A DNA stretch of 64,000 nucleotides from Streptomyces sp. NBC_00582 (GTDB lineage Bacteria; Actinomycetota; Actinomycetes; Streptomycetales; Streptomycetaceae). The notes below the pieces were generated by a model. It was not told the origin of the DNA. It worked only from the letters and a program-made list of their open reading frames with translations, and ran no database searches. Position 1 is the first letter of the stretch. Every line of letters starts with the position of its first letter. The stretch lies in contig NZ_CP107772.1 of assembly GCF_036345155.1 (NCBI RefSeq), forward strand, positions 310,001-374,000, written 5' to 3'. Positions 44,707-52,212 of this stretch are shown one piece after another. The translations under genes and the position numbers were made by a program.

Positions 44707-45654
44707 TCAGGCTGCCGTCGGCTTCTCGGGCGCCGCGGTCAGTTCTTCGGCCAGTGCCATGAGCTTCGCCGAGATCCGGGGCAGGGCTTGGGCCAGCTGG
44801 GCGCGACGGGCCGCCTCGACGAGGTCGGCCGGCGAGACCGTCTCCAGCCTCAGGCGGTAGTGGTCGAGCAAGCCCTTCGCCGCCGCCTGCAGCGCCGCGT
44901 CGTCACCGGGGCGGGATCCGGCGGGCCGCAGCCCCTCTACGAGAGAGTACTGCAGGGCGCGCTGCAGGTCGGCGGTGCTGACCTCGCGGATCGTGAGGGA
45001 GAGGTGGACTGACAGGCCCGCGTCACCGGTGGCCAGGTGGGCGAAGCCGCGCGGGATGTAGAGGACCTCACCTGAGCCCAGCACCTTGGTCAGCAGCAGT
45101 TCGGGGTCTTCGCCCGGTGCGACAGGGCCTGGTGCCCACCGGTCGTCGGTGGGCCCGGTGTGCACGTACCAGTGCTTGCTGCCGCTGATCTGGAGAGTCA
45201 GGACGTCGGCATCGTCGCGATGCAGGGGCAGGCCCTGGCCTCCGGGCGGGGTGACGAAGAGGAAGGCCTCGATGCGGCGGCCGAGCTCAGCGGAGAGGTC
45301 GGCCACGAGTCGGGCGGTCGCCGGGTGCCACTGGTCGACGCAGCGCAGGAGCAGCGTATTGCCCTTGTCCAGCTGGTCGCGCACCTTGCGGGCGTCCGCG
45401 TAGCCCGGGTGGGCGGTCCTGTTGACCGTGCGAGCGGAGCAGTACGCCTCCTTGGGGACGAACTCGTCGGCGCGGGCCATCTCGAAGAACGGGCTGTGCA
45501 GGAGTCCAGTCTCCAGCAGGGCGTCGAGGTCGGCGAGGGAGAGGGGTGGTCGGAGGGCGGGGTCGGGGCGGTGGACGAGCGGTCCCCTGCGCCAGGAGCC
45601 GTCGAGAAAGGCATCGGCGTCGCCGACCCAGCGGGCGAGGTGGGGCTTGGGCAT
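44707..45654 (-). CDS. JmjC-domain (cupin) 2-oxoglutarate/Fe(II) oxygenase
   Basis: A 315-aa ribosomal-oxygenase-like JmjC protein. The Fe-binding HxD lies in LPLHRDDADVLTLQISGSKH, whose Lys may bind 2-oxoglutarate. The distal His lies in YIPRGFAHLATGDAGLSVHL. The C-terminal part is helical, as in the NO66/YcfD-like family that hydroxylates His or Arg of ribosomal proteins; cluster-encoded members hydroxylate amino-acid or peptide intermediates. It is third in the minus-strand operon aaRS-like/P450/JmjC. The reaction here, a hydroxylation, is inferred. Confidence 0.82.
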   Translation of the reverse strand: MPKPHLARWVGDADAFLDGSWRRGPLVHRPDPALRPPLSLADLDALLETGLLHSPFFEMARADEFVPKEAYCSARTVNRTAHPGYADARKVRDQLDKGNTLLLRCVDQWHPATARLVADLSAELGRRIEAFLFVTPPGGQGLPLHRDDADVLTLQISGSKHWYVHTGPTDDRWAPGPVAPGEDPELLLTKVLGSGEVLYIPRGFAHLATGDAGLSVHLSLTIREVSTADLQRALQYSLVEGLRPAGSRPGDDAALQAAAKGLLDHYRLRLETVSPADLVEAARRAQLAQALPRISAKLMALAEELTAAPEKPTAA

Positions 45655-45708
45655 GGGCTGTTTCTCCGGGACTCAGTGCTTCGGCTCTTCAGAAGCGGCG
45701 GGCGAGGT

Positions 45709-46938
45709 TCAGACGAGGGACGGGAAGGGACGCAGTACGGTCGCCCCGAAGGCGGGGGCGCGGCCTACGGCCGACGGATCGACGCGCAGGCCGGGGACTT
45801 CCCGGTCGAGGGCACGCAAGGCGGCGGCCGTCTCGGTGCGGGCGAGAACAGCGCCGAGACAGTAGTGGCCGCCGAGGCCGAAGGCGACGTGGCGGGCGCG
45901 GGGGCGGGTGGGGTCGTAGACGTCGGGGGCGGCGAAGACGCGTTCGTCGCGGTTGGCCGAGGCGAGGACGAGGACAACCCGGTCGCCGGCTGCGAGGCTG
46001 CGGCCGTGCAGGGTCAGGGCGGTGGCGGCGCGCCGGGGGGCGAAGTGGAAGGGGGCGTCGTAGCGGAGGGCCTCCTCGACCGCGTCGGCGTACGTCGTGT
46101 GCTCGCCGGTGTGCGACGCGGCCCCGGCGCAGGCGTGGCGGGCGCAGACGGCTACCCCGATGGTGGTGCTGACCGGTTCCACGCCCCCGGTCAGCAGCTG
46201 GGCGACGACTGCCGCCGCCTCCTCGCCGTCGATCGCGCCGGATTCCAGGAGAGGGGCGAGGCAGCGGGCGACGGCTCCACTGCCTCGGGGCAGCAGGATG
46301 CGGGTGACGTGGGCGGTGAGGTCCCGCACGGCGTCCGCGGCGGTGTGGGTGACGTCGGAGTCGAAACGGGACGCTCCCAGGTAGCCGACCAGGGCGTCCG
46401 ACCAGCCGACCGCGCGGCCCTGTTCCTCGCGGGTCAGGCCGAGCAACTCGCACACCGCGTCGAGGGCGAAGGGGCGGGAGAAGTCGCGCATCAGGTCCGG
46501 GGGACCGTGCTGAGCCGCGCGGGCGAGGCGGAGCGCGGCCCGGCCGGCGGCGTCCTCGATCCGTTCGGCGAGTTCCGCCACGGCGGCGGGAGTGAACAGC
46601 GGCTGGAGCCGCGCCCTCAGGTGCTGCTGGTAGGGAGGGTCGGAGAAGACCAGCCAGCGCCCGAAGAACCGTTCGAGGGACGCCGTGACACGCTGTTGTG
46701 CCGGCGTGAGCCCACGAGGGAAACCCTCGCCTGCCACGGCGCCCAGCCGGCGGTCGGTGAGCAGGGCGGTCACGTCGTCGTATCCGGTGACGTACCACGT
46801 GCCGGTGCACGGGTTCCAGTGCACGGGGTCGTGCCGGCGCAGCGAGGCGAAGAAGGGATACGGGTCCCTCAGCGTGGTCTCCGCGAGGATGTCCTCGGGG
46901 TCCGGCGGGGGGGCCGCGAGGTGGGGGACGGACGGCAC
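45709..46938 (-). CDS. Cytochrome P450
   Basis: A 409-aa bacterial class I P450. The heme-binding loop is FGLGGHYCLGAVLAR, the ExxR lies in EEALRYDAP and the K-helix region. The I-helix reads LLTGGVEPVSTTIG, where the usual acid-Thr pair is Glu-Pro, a variation seen in some secondary-metabolism P450s. The start is GTG 46938 with AGGAGG upstream. It lies between the aaRS-like and JmjC genes; both oxygenases may act on the same intermediate. Redox partners are not encoded nearby. Confidence 0.92.
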   Translation of the reverse strand: MPSVPHLAAPPPDPEDILAETTLRDPYPFFASLRRHDPVHWNPCTGTWYVTGYDDVTALLTDRRLGAVAGEGFPRGLTPAQQRVTASLERFFGRWLVFSDPPYQQHLRARLQPLFTPAAVAELAERIEDAAGRAALRLARAAQHGPPDLMRDFSRPFALDAVCELLGLTREEQGRAVGWSDALVGYLGASRFDSDVTHTAADAVRDLTAHVTRILLPRGSGAVARCLAPLLESGAIDGEEAAAVVAQLLTGGVEPVSTTIGVAVCARHACAGAASHTGEHTTYADAVEEALRYDAPFHFAPRRAATALTLHGRSLAAGDRVVLVLASANRDERVFAAPDVYDPTRPRARHVAFGLGGHYCLGAVLARTETAAALRALDREVPGLRVDPSAVGRAPAFGATVLRPFPSLV

Positions 46939-46983
46939 AGGGCCTCCTCTGCTCTTGCCTCGGGTGAGGTACAGGCGAACGGG

Positions 46984-47994
46984 TCAGGGGGTGGTCAGCC
47001 GGCCGTTGTAGCGCTCCAGGATCTGCATGTCCCGGATGTCGTCGTGCTGCAGCAGCCACATCAGGACCCGCTCGATGCCCATGCCGAAGCCGCTGGTGGC
47101 CATGGGGTGTTCCGCCTTCATGCGGACATACCAGTCGTAGTCGGCGCTGGGAACCTCGTGTCGGCGCAGGGCGTCGAGGGTCTCAGCGCCGGTCACGTGG
47201 CGCTGGCCGCAGCCGATGACTTCGCCGGGGCCGAGCAGAAGGTCGGCGTTGAGCGCCTTCTGCCCCGTCTCGTCATAAGCCTGGTAGAAGGGCACCGACA
47301 AGTGGTCGAAATGGGTCAGCCAGACGGCCGGCCCGAAGCGGGCGATGAGCTCCCGCTCGCCGGCTCGGGTGATGGTCCGCCAGGACCCGTTGTCGGTGAA
47401 GTAGGCGGGCTTTCCGCCGAGTTCGGACACCGCGTCGTCGAAGGTGAGCCGGGCGGAAGGGCGGGCGAGCAGGTCCTCGATATGGCGGGTCGTGCCGGCC
47501 ACGGCGGTGAGGGCGGGGCCGACCTGGACCAGGGCGGCGGCGGCGATGTGCCGGAGGTAGGCGTCCGCGACGGCGATGACGTCGTCGAGGCCACCGGGTA
47601 TCTCGGCCTCGCTGTGGAAGAACTGGTTGAGGTGGGTGGCGTCCGTCTCCTCACCGCGGAAGCTCGGCATGAGGTAGTAGCTGCCCTTCCGGGAGAGCCG
47701 GCAGCCGTACTCGAGCATGAACTGCATGGAGTCGGCCAGGAAGGTGGGCACGCCGAACAGGTCGACGCAGACCGGCAGCGAGTCACTGCCCAGTCCCATC
47801 GGGGAGGAGACGGAGTTGGTGGTGATCGGCAGGTGGAGGCACTTGACTGCGCGCTGCCGCCAGAAGACGGCGGTCTCGTAGCTGATGAGGTCCTGCAGAT
47901 CCACCAGTACCCGGTAGCGGGGGTCGTCGAGGATGCGCAGGAACCGGTCGTCGGATGTGCCGGTGGTCGCGGGGGTGACGCTGACAGTGGTCAT
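46984..47994 (-). CDS. Class II aminoacyl-tRNA synthetase-like enzyme (AsnRS/AspRS core, no anticodon domain)
   Basis: A 336-aa protein that matches the catalytic domain of AsnRS/AspRS or the AsnA-related family. Motif 2 appears as MPSFRGEETDATHLNQFFHS and motif 3 as GFGMGIERVLMWLL followed by QHDDIRDMQILERY. The N-terminal OB-fold that reads the anticodon is absent, so tRNA charging is unlikely; an aminoacyl-adenylate or amide-forming reaction is more likely. It is the first gene of the operon with the P450 and JmjC and is divergent from the acyl-adenylating ligase. The amino acid (Asp/Asn by ancestry) is inference. Confidence 0.82.
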   Translation of the reverse strand: MTTVSVTPATTGTSDDRFLRILDDPRYRVLVDLQDLISYETAVFWRQRAVKCLHLPITTNSVSSPMGLGSDSLPVCVDLFGVPTFLADSMQFMLEYGCRLSRKGSYYLMPSFRGEETDATHLNQFFHSEAEIPGGLDDVIAVADAYLRHIAAAALVQVGPALTAVAGTTRHIEDLLARPSARLTFDDAVSELGGKPAYFTDNGSWRTITRAGERELIARFGPAVWLTHFDHLSVPFYQAYDETGQKALNADLLLGPGEVIGCGQRHVTGAETLDALRRHEVPSADYDWYVRMKAEHPMATSGFGMGIERVLMWLLQHDDIRDMQILERYNGRLTTP

Positions 47995-48090
47995 GGGCTG
48001 CCCTTCTGAGCTGGGTGTTCGGGTCCTCCGCTGCGCGGGATCGGATTACTCCAGGCGTGGGTAATTAATCTTGACAAGCTCTAGTCGCAA

Positions 48091-48110
48091 CAGTCAATAT
48101 CTCTTGTCAC
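48091..48110 (+). promoter_or_regulatory. Shared cluster motif, copy 2 (divergent aaRS-like / ligase promoter)
   Basis: CAGTCAATATCTCTTGTCAC, 37-56 bp before the ligase start and 97-116 bp before the aaRS-like start. It fits the core AGTCAA-N8-TGTCA. A nearby palindrome CTTGACAAG (48070-48078) resembles CTTGTCAAG at 44657-44665. Confidence 0.6.
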
Positions 48111-48146
48111 ATTCATTGAGCGAATCGCGCCGAGAGGGCATCCGAC

Positions 48147-49514
48147 ATGACGCACACCGCCGCCGAGGCAATCGTCCGGGGGTCGAAGAGCCGGCTGCGT
48201 GCGCGGCTACTGCCTCGGACCCTTGAGCACGCCCGCGAGATCCCGTACTACCGCGAGCTGTGGGGCGACAGCGTGGCCCGCGACGGCAGGGGCCTGGCGG
48301 AGCTCCCCGTCATCGGCAAGGCCGCCCCCGCCGGTGGCGCGGCCGCCGTCCGTCATCCAGGGCTGACTCCGGCCGTGCTGCTGCACAGCAGCGGTACGAC
48401 GGGAACGCCCTTCGTCCGCTACCGCAGCCCGGAGGAGATCGCCGCTTTCGGCGAACTCCTCCGGCGGCTGAGCGAAGGCGCCCGGCAGCGGCTGGGCGAG
48501 GACCGGCCCATCGTCCACTTCACGACGATCTCCAAGCGGCACCACGGCGGGGCCCTGAACGTGGTCTCCGTGGACCGCACGGTCACCCTGAGCCTGATGA
48601 ACGACAATGACCTCGCCAAGGCGGTGGCCCTGCTCGGCCGGCCCGAGTTCTTCCCCGGCCTCGACAAGCCCGTCGTGCAGTTCAGCGGTTCCCCCGACGA
48701 CTTGGTGATCCTCGCGCACACACTCGCTCAGAGCGGGCTGAACGAGGTCCTCGCCCCGCGTACCATCACCGCGGTCGCCGACTACCTGAGCGAACTGCAG
48801 CGCGCCTATCTTGCGGACGTCTTCCCCACCGCCCGGATCGTCGAGCGCTACACCATGTCCGAGGTGACGGGAGGCGCGACCCGCTGCCCCAGCTGCCGCC
48901 TGCTGCACTTCGACGCCCATGTACAGCCGGACGTCGTCTCCCTCGACAGCGACCGCCCGGTCACCGAGGGCGTGGGCCGGATGGTGTTCACCGAGCTGTA
49001 CCCGTTCTCCCAGTACCAGCCTCTCGTCCGCTACGACACCGGCGACCTCGTCGAGGCCGTGCCCGGCGGCTCGGACTCCTGCGAGCCGGGCGAGCTGTCC
49101 GCCGCCATGGTCGGGCGTCGCGCCCTGACCCCGCTCGTCACCCACCGCGGCCGTACGATCCCGGTGTTCCGCCCCATCCCGCTGCGCGAGGCCCTGGAAT
49201 CCTCGCCCGCGGTGGCCAGGGCGCCGATGTACGGCGGGATGCGGCTGTACGACGTGATCCCCGGCTCCGCACCGCTGTGCCGCCCGGAGTTCGTGCCCGG
49301 CACCCCGGACCGCCTCGAACTGACCGTCGTCATCGCCTTCGCGCCACACCTGTACCCCGACCACACCGAGGCCGTCCGCAAGGAGCTGACCTCGACGATC
49401 CTGGCCGCCTGCCCCGAACTCGCCGAACTCGTCCGCGACGGTGCCTGCGAGCTCATCCTGCTCCTCACGGCCGACCGCAGGGCCGCCGCGCCCTTCGCGG
49501 TACGCGGCTACTGA
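48147..49514 (+). CDS. Phenylacetate-CoA ligase-like acyl-adenylating enzyme
   Basis: A 455-aa ANL-superfamily member. The P-loop reads LLHSSGTTGTPFVRY, the central adenylate motif RYTMSEVTGGATRC, and a hinge-type Asp occurs in PLVRYDTGDLVE. A CPSC pair (residues about 250) may bind metal as in some PaaK relatives. It would activate an aryl or amino carboxylate as adenylate or CoA ester. It is the first gene of the plus-strand unit ligase, ETF-alpha-like, mftE, mftF. Its substrate could be a tailoring acid for the mycofactocin-type core; not provable here. Confidence 0.83.
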   Translation: MTHTAAEAIVRGSKSRLRARLLPRTLEHAREIPYYRELWGDSVARDGRGLAELPVIGKAAPAGGAAAVRHPGLTPAVLLHSSGTTGTPFVRYRSPEEIAAFGELLRRLSEGARQRLGEDRPIVHFTTISKRHHGGALNVVSVDRTVTLSLMNDNDLAKAVALLGRPEFFPGLDKPVVQFSGSPDDLVILAHTLAQSGLNEVLAPRTITAVADYLSELQRAYLADVFPTARIVERYTMSEVTGGATRCPSCRLLHFDAHVQPDVVSLDSDRPVTEGVGRMVFTELYPFSQYQPLVRYDTGDLVEAVPGGSDSCEPGELSAAMVGRRALTPLVTHRGRTIPVFRPIPLREALESSPAVARAPMYGGMRLYDVIPGSAPLCRPEFVPGTPDRLELTVVIAFAPHLYPDHTEAVRKELTSTILAACPELAELVRDGACELILLLTADRRAAAPFAVRGY

Positions 49515-49516
49515 CC

Positions 49517-50092
49517 ATGACAGCGGTCGTGCTGCTGGGCGGTCGTGGTGTGGGCGGCCCCGAGAACTTCGGGCTGCTGGCGCGGTGCGCCGGGCTGCTG
49601 GACGCACCCTGGGGCGCCACCCGCGCGGCGATCGACGCGGGATGGGCACCGGCCGAGCGTCTGGTCGGAGCCTCCGGGCAGTGGTTCCGTGCCGGTACGG
49701 CCGTGCTGTTCGGCGTGTCGGGAAGCCTGCAGCACACGGTCGCGGTGCGGGCGGACCGAGTGCTGGCGATCAACACGGACCCGGGGGCCGTGCTGATGGC
49801 GCAGGCCGAGATTGCGGTGTGCGCGGATGCCGGTGAGGTGCTGGGCGCGCTGGCCGCGCGGCTGGAGGAGCGGGGAGCGTCAGCGGTGGATCTGATCCCG
49901 CAAGCCGGTCCGTCTCCCGCGGGCGTGCCGCACGAAGTCTGCGGCCCGCCGCCCCCCGGCGGGCGGGCCGGCGACCGCTACCGGGCGCTGTTCGCTCCCC
50001 CGCCGCGTCCGCCCGGGCCACCTCCCGAGGGCACCAGCGGCGACCAGGCCGCGCGGCTCCTGGTCACGGCGCTCACGGCAAGGCCGTCGTGA
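49517..50092 (+). CDS. Stand-alone ETF-alpha C-terminal (FAD) domain protein, mycofactocin-associated
   Basis: A 191-aa product that corresponds only to the C-terminal FAD-binding domain of ETF-alpha: LLGGRGVGGPENFGLLARCA, then DAGWAPAERLVGASGQWFRA and FGVSGSLQHTVAVRADRVLA. The N-terminal domain that contacts ETF-beta is absent, and no ETF-beta gene is adjacent. ETF-like proteins are known near mycofactocin genes, where they may carry electrons from the cofactor. It starts two bases after the ligase stop and overlaps mftE by 4 bp. The C-terminus is Pro/Gly-rich. Confidence 0.8.
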   Translation: MTAVVLLGGRGVGGPENFGLLARCAGLLDAPWGATRAAIDAGWAPAERLVGASGQWFRAGTAVLFGVSGSLQHTVAVRADRVLAINTDPGAVLMAQAEIAVCADAGEVLGALAARLEERGASAVDLIPQAGPSPAGVPHEVCGPPPPGGRAGDRYRALFAPPPRPPGPPPEGTSGDQAARLLVTALTARPS

Positions 50093-50757
50093 CGCGGCCG
50101 CTCGGGGAGCGGGCCTGGACCGAGGTCGAGGCAGGCGGCAGCCTGCTCATCGTGCCGCTCGGGGCGGTGGAACAGCACGGCCCCCACCTTCCCCTCGACA
50201 CCGACGTACGGATCGCGCTCGCGGTGGCGACGCGGGCCGCCGCCGCGCTCCCTGGTGCCGTCGTCGCGCCACCGCTCGCGTACGGCGCCAGCGGGGAGCA
50301 CGCCGGTTTCGCCGGCACCCTCAGCATCGGGGCCGAGGTGCTGGAACTGCTGCTGGTCGAACTCGGCCGGTCCGCCCGGGACACCTTCCGGCGGGTGCTG
50401 TTCGTCAGTGGGCACGGCGGAAACGCCTGGGCGCTGGCCAGGGCCCTGCGCAGACTGCGCGGGGAGGGACTCGACGCGGCGGGCTGGGTGCCCGTCGTAC
50501 GGGACGGCGACGCCCACGCGGGACGGACCGAGACCTCGCTGCTGCTGCACATCGCCCCCCACCTCGTACGCGCCGGGGAGGCCGCTCCCGGAGACTGCCG
50601 CCCGATACGGACCCTGCTTCCCGTACTCCGGGCGAAGGGGGTGCGGGGTGTGTCCGCCAACGGCGTGCTCGGCGATCCCACAGGGGCCACGGCCGCCGAA
50701 GGCGCGCGCCTGCTCGACGACTTCGTCGACCGTCTCGTCGGAAAGGTCCGCCCATGA
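50089..50757 (+). CDS. mftE: Mycofactocin precursor peptide peptidase MftE (creatininase family)
   Basis: A 222-aa creatininase-type metallopeptidase. Metal ligands are seen in PLGAVEQHGPHLPLDTD, in ASGEHAGF and in FVSGHGGNAWAL; a further acidic residue lies in AGRTETSLL. In mycofactocin biosynthesis MftE cuts the MftC-modified precursor before the final Val-Tyr to release the cyclised dipeptide AHDP. The GTG start overlaps the upstream stop (GTGA) and the gene overlaps mftF by 4 bp. Confidence 0.92.
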   Translation: MTRPLGERAWTEVEAGGSLLIVPLGAVEQHGPHLPLDTDVRIALAVATRAAAALPGAVVAPPLAYGASGEHAGFAGTLSIGAEVLELLLVELGRSARDTFRRVLFVSGHGGNAWALARALRRLRGEGLDAAGWVPVVRDGDAHAGRTETSLLLHIAPHLVRAGEAAPGDCRPIRTLLPVLRAKGVRGVSANGVLGDPTGATAAEGARLLDDFVDRLVGKVRP

Positions 50758-52187
50758 ACCGCGTACGTCCACTGCGGAGCGCACCGCGTCCGCCCGTGCC
50801 CGCTGGGCTGCCCGATGGGTTCGGGCTCGTCCTCGACCCCGGATGCCGGTGGTACCCGGGAGGTCTGCTTTTCGGGGGCAGCCCGGAGCGGCTGTACCGG
50901 CTGGGACCGCGCGGGCAGCGGCTGGTGCGGGCCTGGGCGGACGGTGTCCTGCCGCGGGGTGCGGCCCAGCTGCGGCTGGCCCGGTCACTGGTGGTCGCCG
51001 GCCTCGCCCATCCTCGGCCGGGCCCGGGACTCATCGGCCCGGAGCAGGTGACCGTCGTGATCCCGGTCCGGGACCGGCCGCGTGAGCTGCGTCGTTGCCT
51101 GCTCGCCCTGCGCGGTCTGCCGCACATCGTGGTCGTGGACGACGGGTCACATGACCCGGCCGCCACGCGACGCGCGGCCGAGGGCACGGGTGCGCATGTC
51201 CTGGTCCACTCCGTGTCGCGGGGGCCGGGGTCCGCGCGCAACACCGGTCTTCGGGCCGTGCGCACGCCGTTCGTCGCGTTCGTGGACTCCGACTGCGTAC
51301 CGCGTCCGGGATGGCTGGACGCGCTGCTGCCCCACCTCGCCGACCCGGCGGTCGCGGCGGTCGCGCCGCGCATCGAGGGCCTCGACCGCGGACCCGGCCT
51401 GCTGGCCCGCTACGAGTCGGCCTGCGCACCGCTGGACCTCGGACCCCGTCCGGCCCGGGTCGCTCCCCGCAGCCGGGTCCCGCTGGTGCCCACGGCCGCG
51501 CTCGTCGTACGGCGGGCGGCCCTGGGCGGCGGGTTCGACGAGAGCCTGCTGATAGGGGAGGACGTCGATCTGGTGTGGCGGATGTGCGCGGCCGGCTGGC
51601 AGATCCGGTACGAACCCGCCGCCCGTGTCGCCCACGACCATCGGACCCGGCCGTTCGCCTGGGTGCGGCGGCGCTTCGAGTACGGCACCTCGGCCGCACC
51701 ACTGGCGCTGCGACACCCAGGGCTGCTCGCGCCCGTCGAACTGCCGCCGCGGCTCGCCGCGTTCTGGCTGCTCCTCGCGGCGGGCCGGCTGCTGCCCGCG
51801 ACCGCCGCTCTGACGGCGCCCCGTCCCGGTCGGCCGGGATCCGCGTCGGGCACACCGGTGCCGGCCCGGCTGCTCGGCCGACTGGTGGGCACCGGTGTCG
51901 TGCGCACCGGCCATGCCCTGTCGCGGGCCGTGTGGCGGACCTGGCTGCCGGTGGCGGCGGTAGGCGCCTGCCGGTCACGGCGCGCCCGCGGGGCGCTGGC
52001 CGGCACCGCCCTGGTGTCGGTGGGTTCGGCGTGGTGGCGAGCGGGACGTCCCGCCTTCCCGGCGCGTTTCGCCCTCACCTCAGCGGTGGACGACGTCGCG
52101 TACTGCGCCGGGGTGTGGTGGGGATGCCTGAGGCACCGAACGGTACGCCCCCTGCTGCCGGTCATCGGCCGGAGCAGAGGGCGTTGA
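50754..52187 (+). CDS. mftF: Mycofactocin glycosyltransferase MftF (GT2)
   Basis: A 477-aa GT-A fold glycosyltransferase. VTVVIPVRDRPRELRRCLLA starts the nucleotide-sugar domain, HIVVVDDGSHDPAATR and FVAFVDSDCVPRPGWLDALL carry the DxD, and LIGEDVDLVWRMCAAGW the ED acceptor motif. N-terminal residues 20-90 form the MftF-specific extension. MftF adds oligoglucose chains to the mycofactocin core. Its presence suggests the product is glycosylated as in mycobacteria. It converges on the ThrRS-like gene 25 bp away. Confidence 0.9.
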   Translation: MNRVRPLRSAPRPPVPAGLPDGFGLVLDPGCRWYPGGLLFGGSPERLYRLGPRGQRLVRAWADGVLPRGAAQLRLARSLVVAGLAHPRPGPGLIGPEQVTVVIPVRDRPRELRRCLLALRGLPHIVVVDDGSHDPAATRRAAEGTGAHVLVHSVSRGPGSARNTGLRAVRTPFVAFVDSDCVPRPGWLDALLPHLADPAVAAVAPRIEGLDRGPGLLARYESACAPLDLGPRPARVAPRSRVPLVPTAALVVRRAALGGGFDESLLIGEDVDLVWRMCAAGWQIRYEPAARVAHDHRTRPFAWVRRRFEYGTSAAPLALRHPGLLAPVELPPRLAAFWLLLAAGRLLPATAALTAPRPGRPGSASGTPVPARLLGRLVGTGVVRTGHALSRAVWRTWLPVAAVGACRSRRARGALAGTALVSVGSAWWRAGRPAFPARFALTSAVDDVAYCAGVWWGCLRHRTVRPLLPVIGRSRGR

Positions 52188-52212
52188 GGCGCGGCGAACC
52201 GCGCCCGGCGGG

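Noticed and set aside
45160..48009. A 949-codon open frame on the plus strand
   Set aside because: It is antisense to the JmjC, P450 and aaRS-like genes, which all have intact family motifs. It is Gly/Glu/Val-rich, as expected of a high-GC shadow frame, and has no domain.
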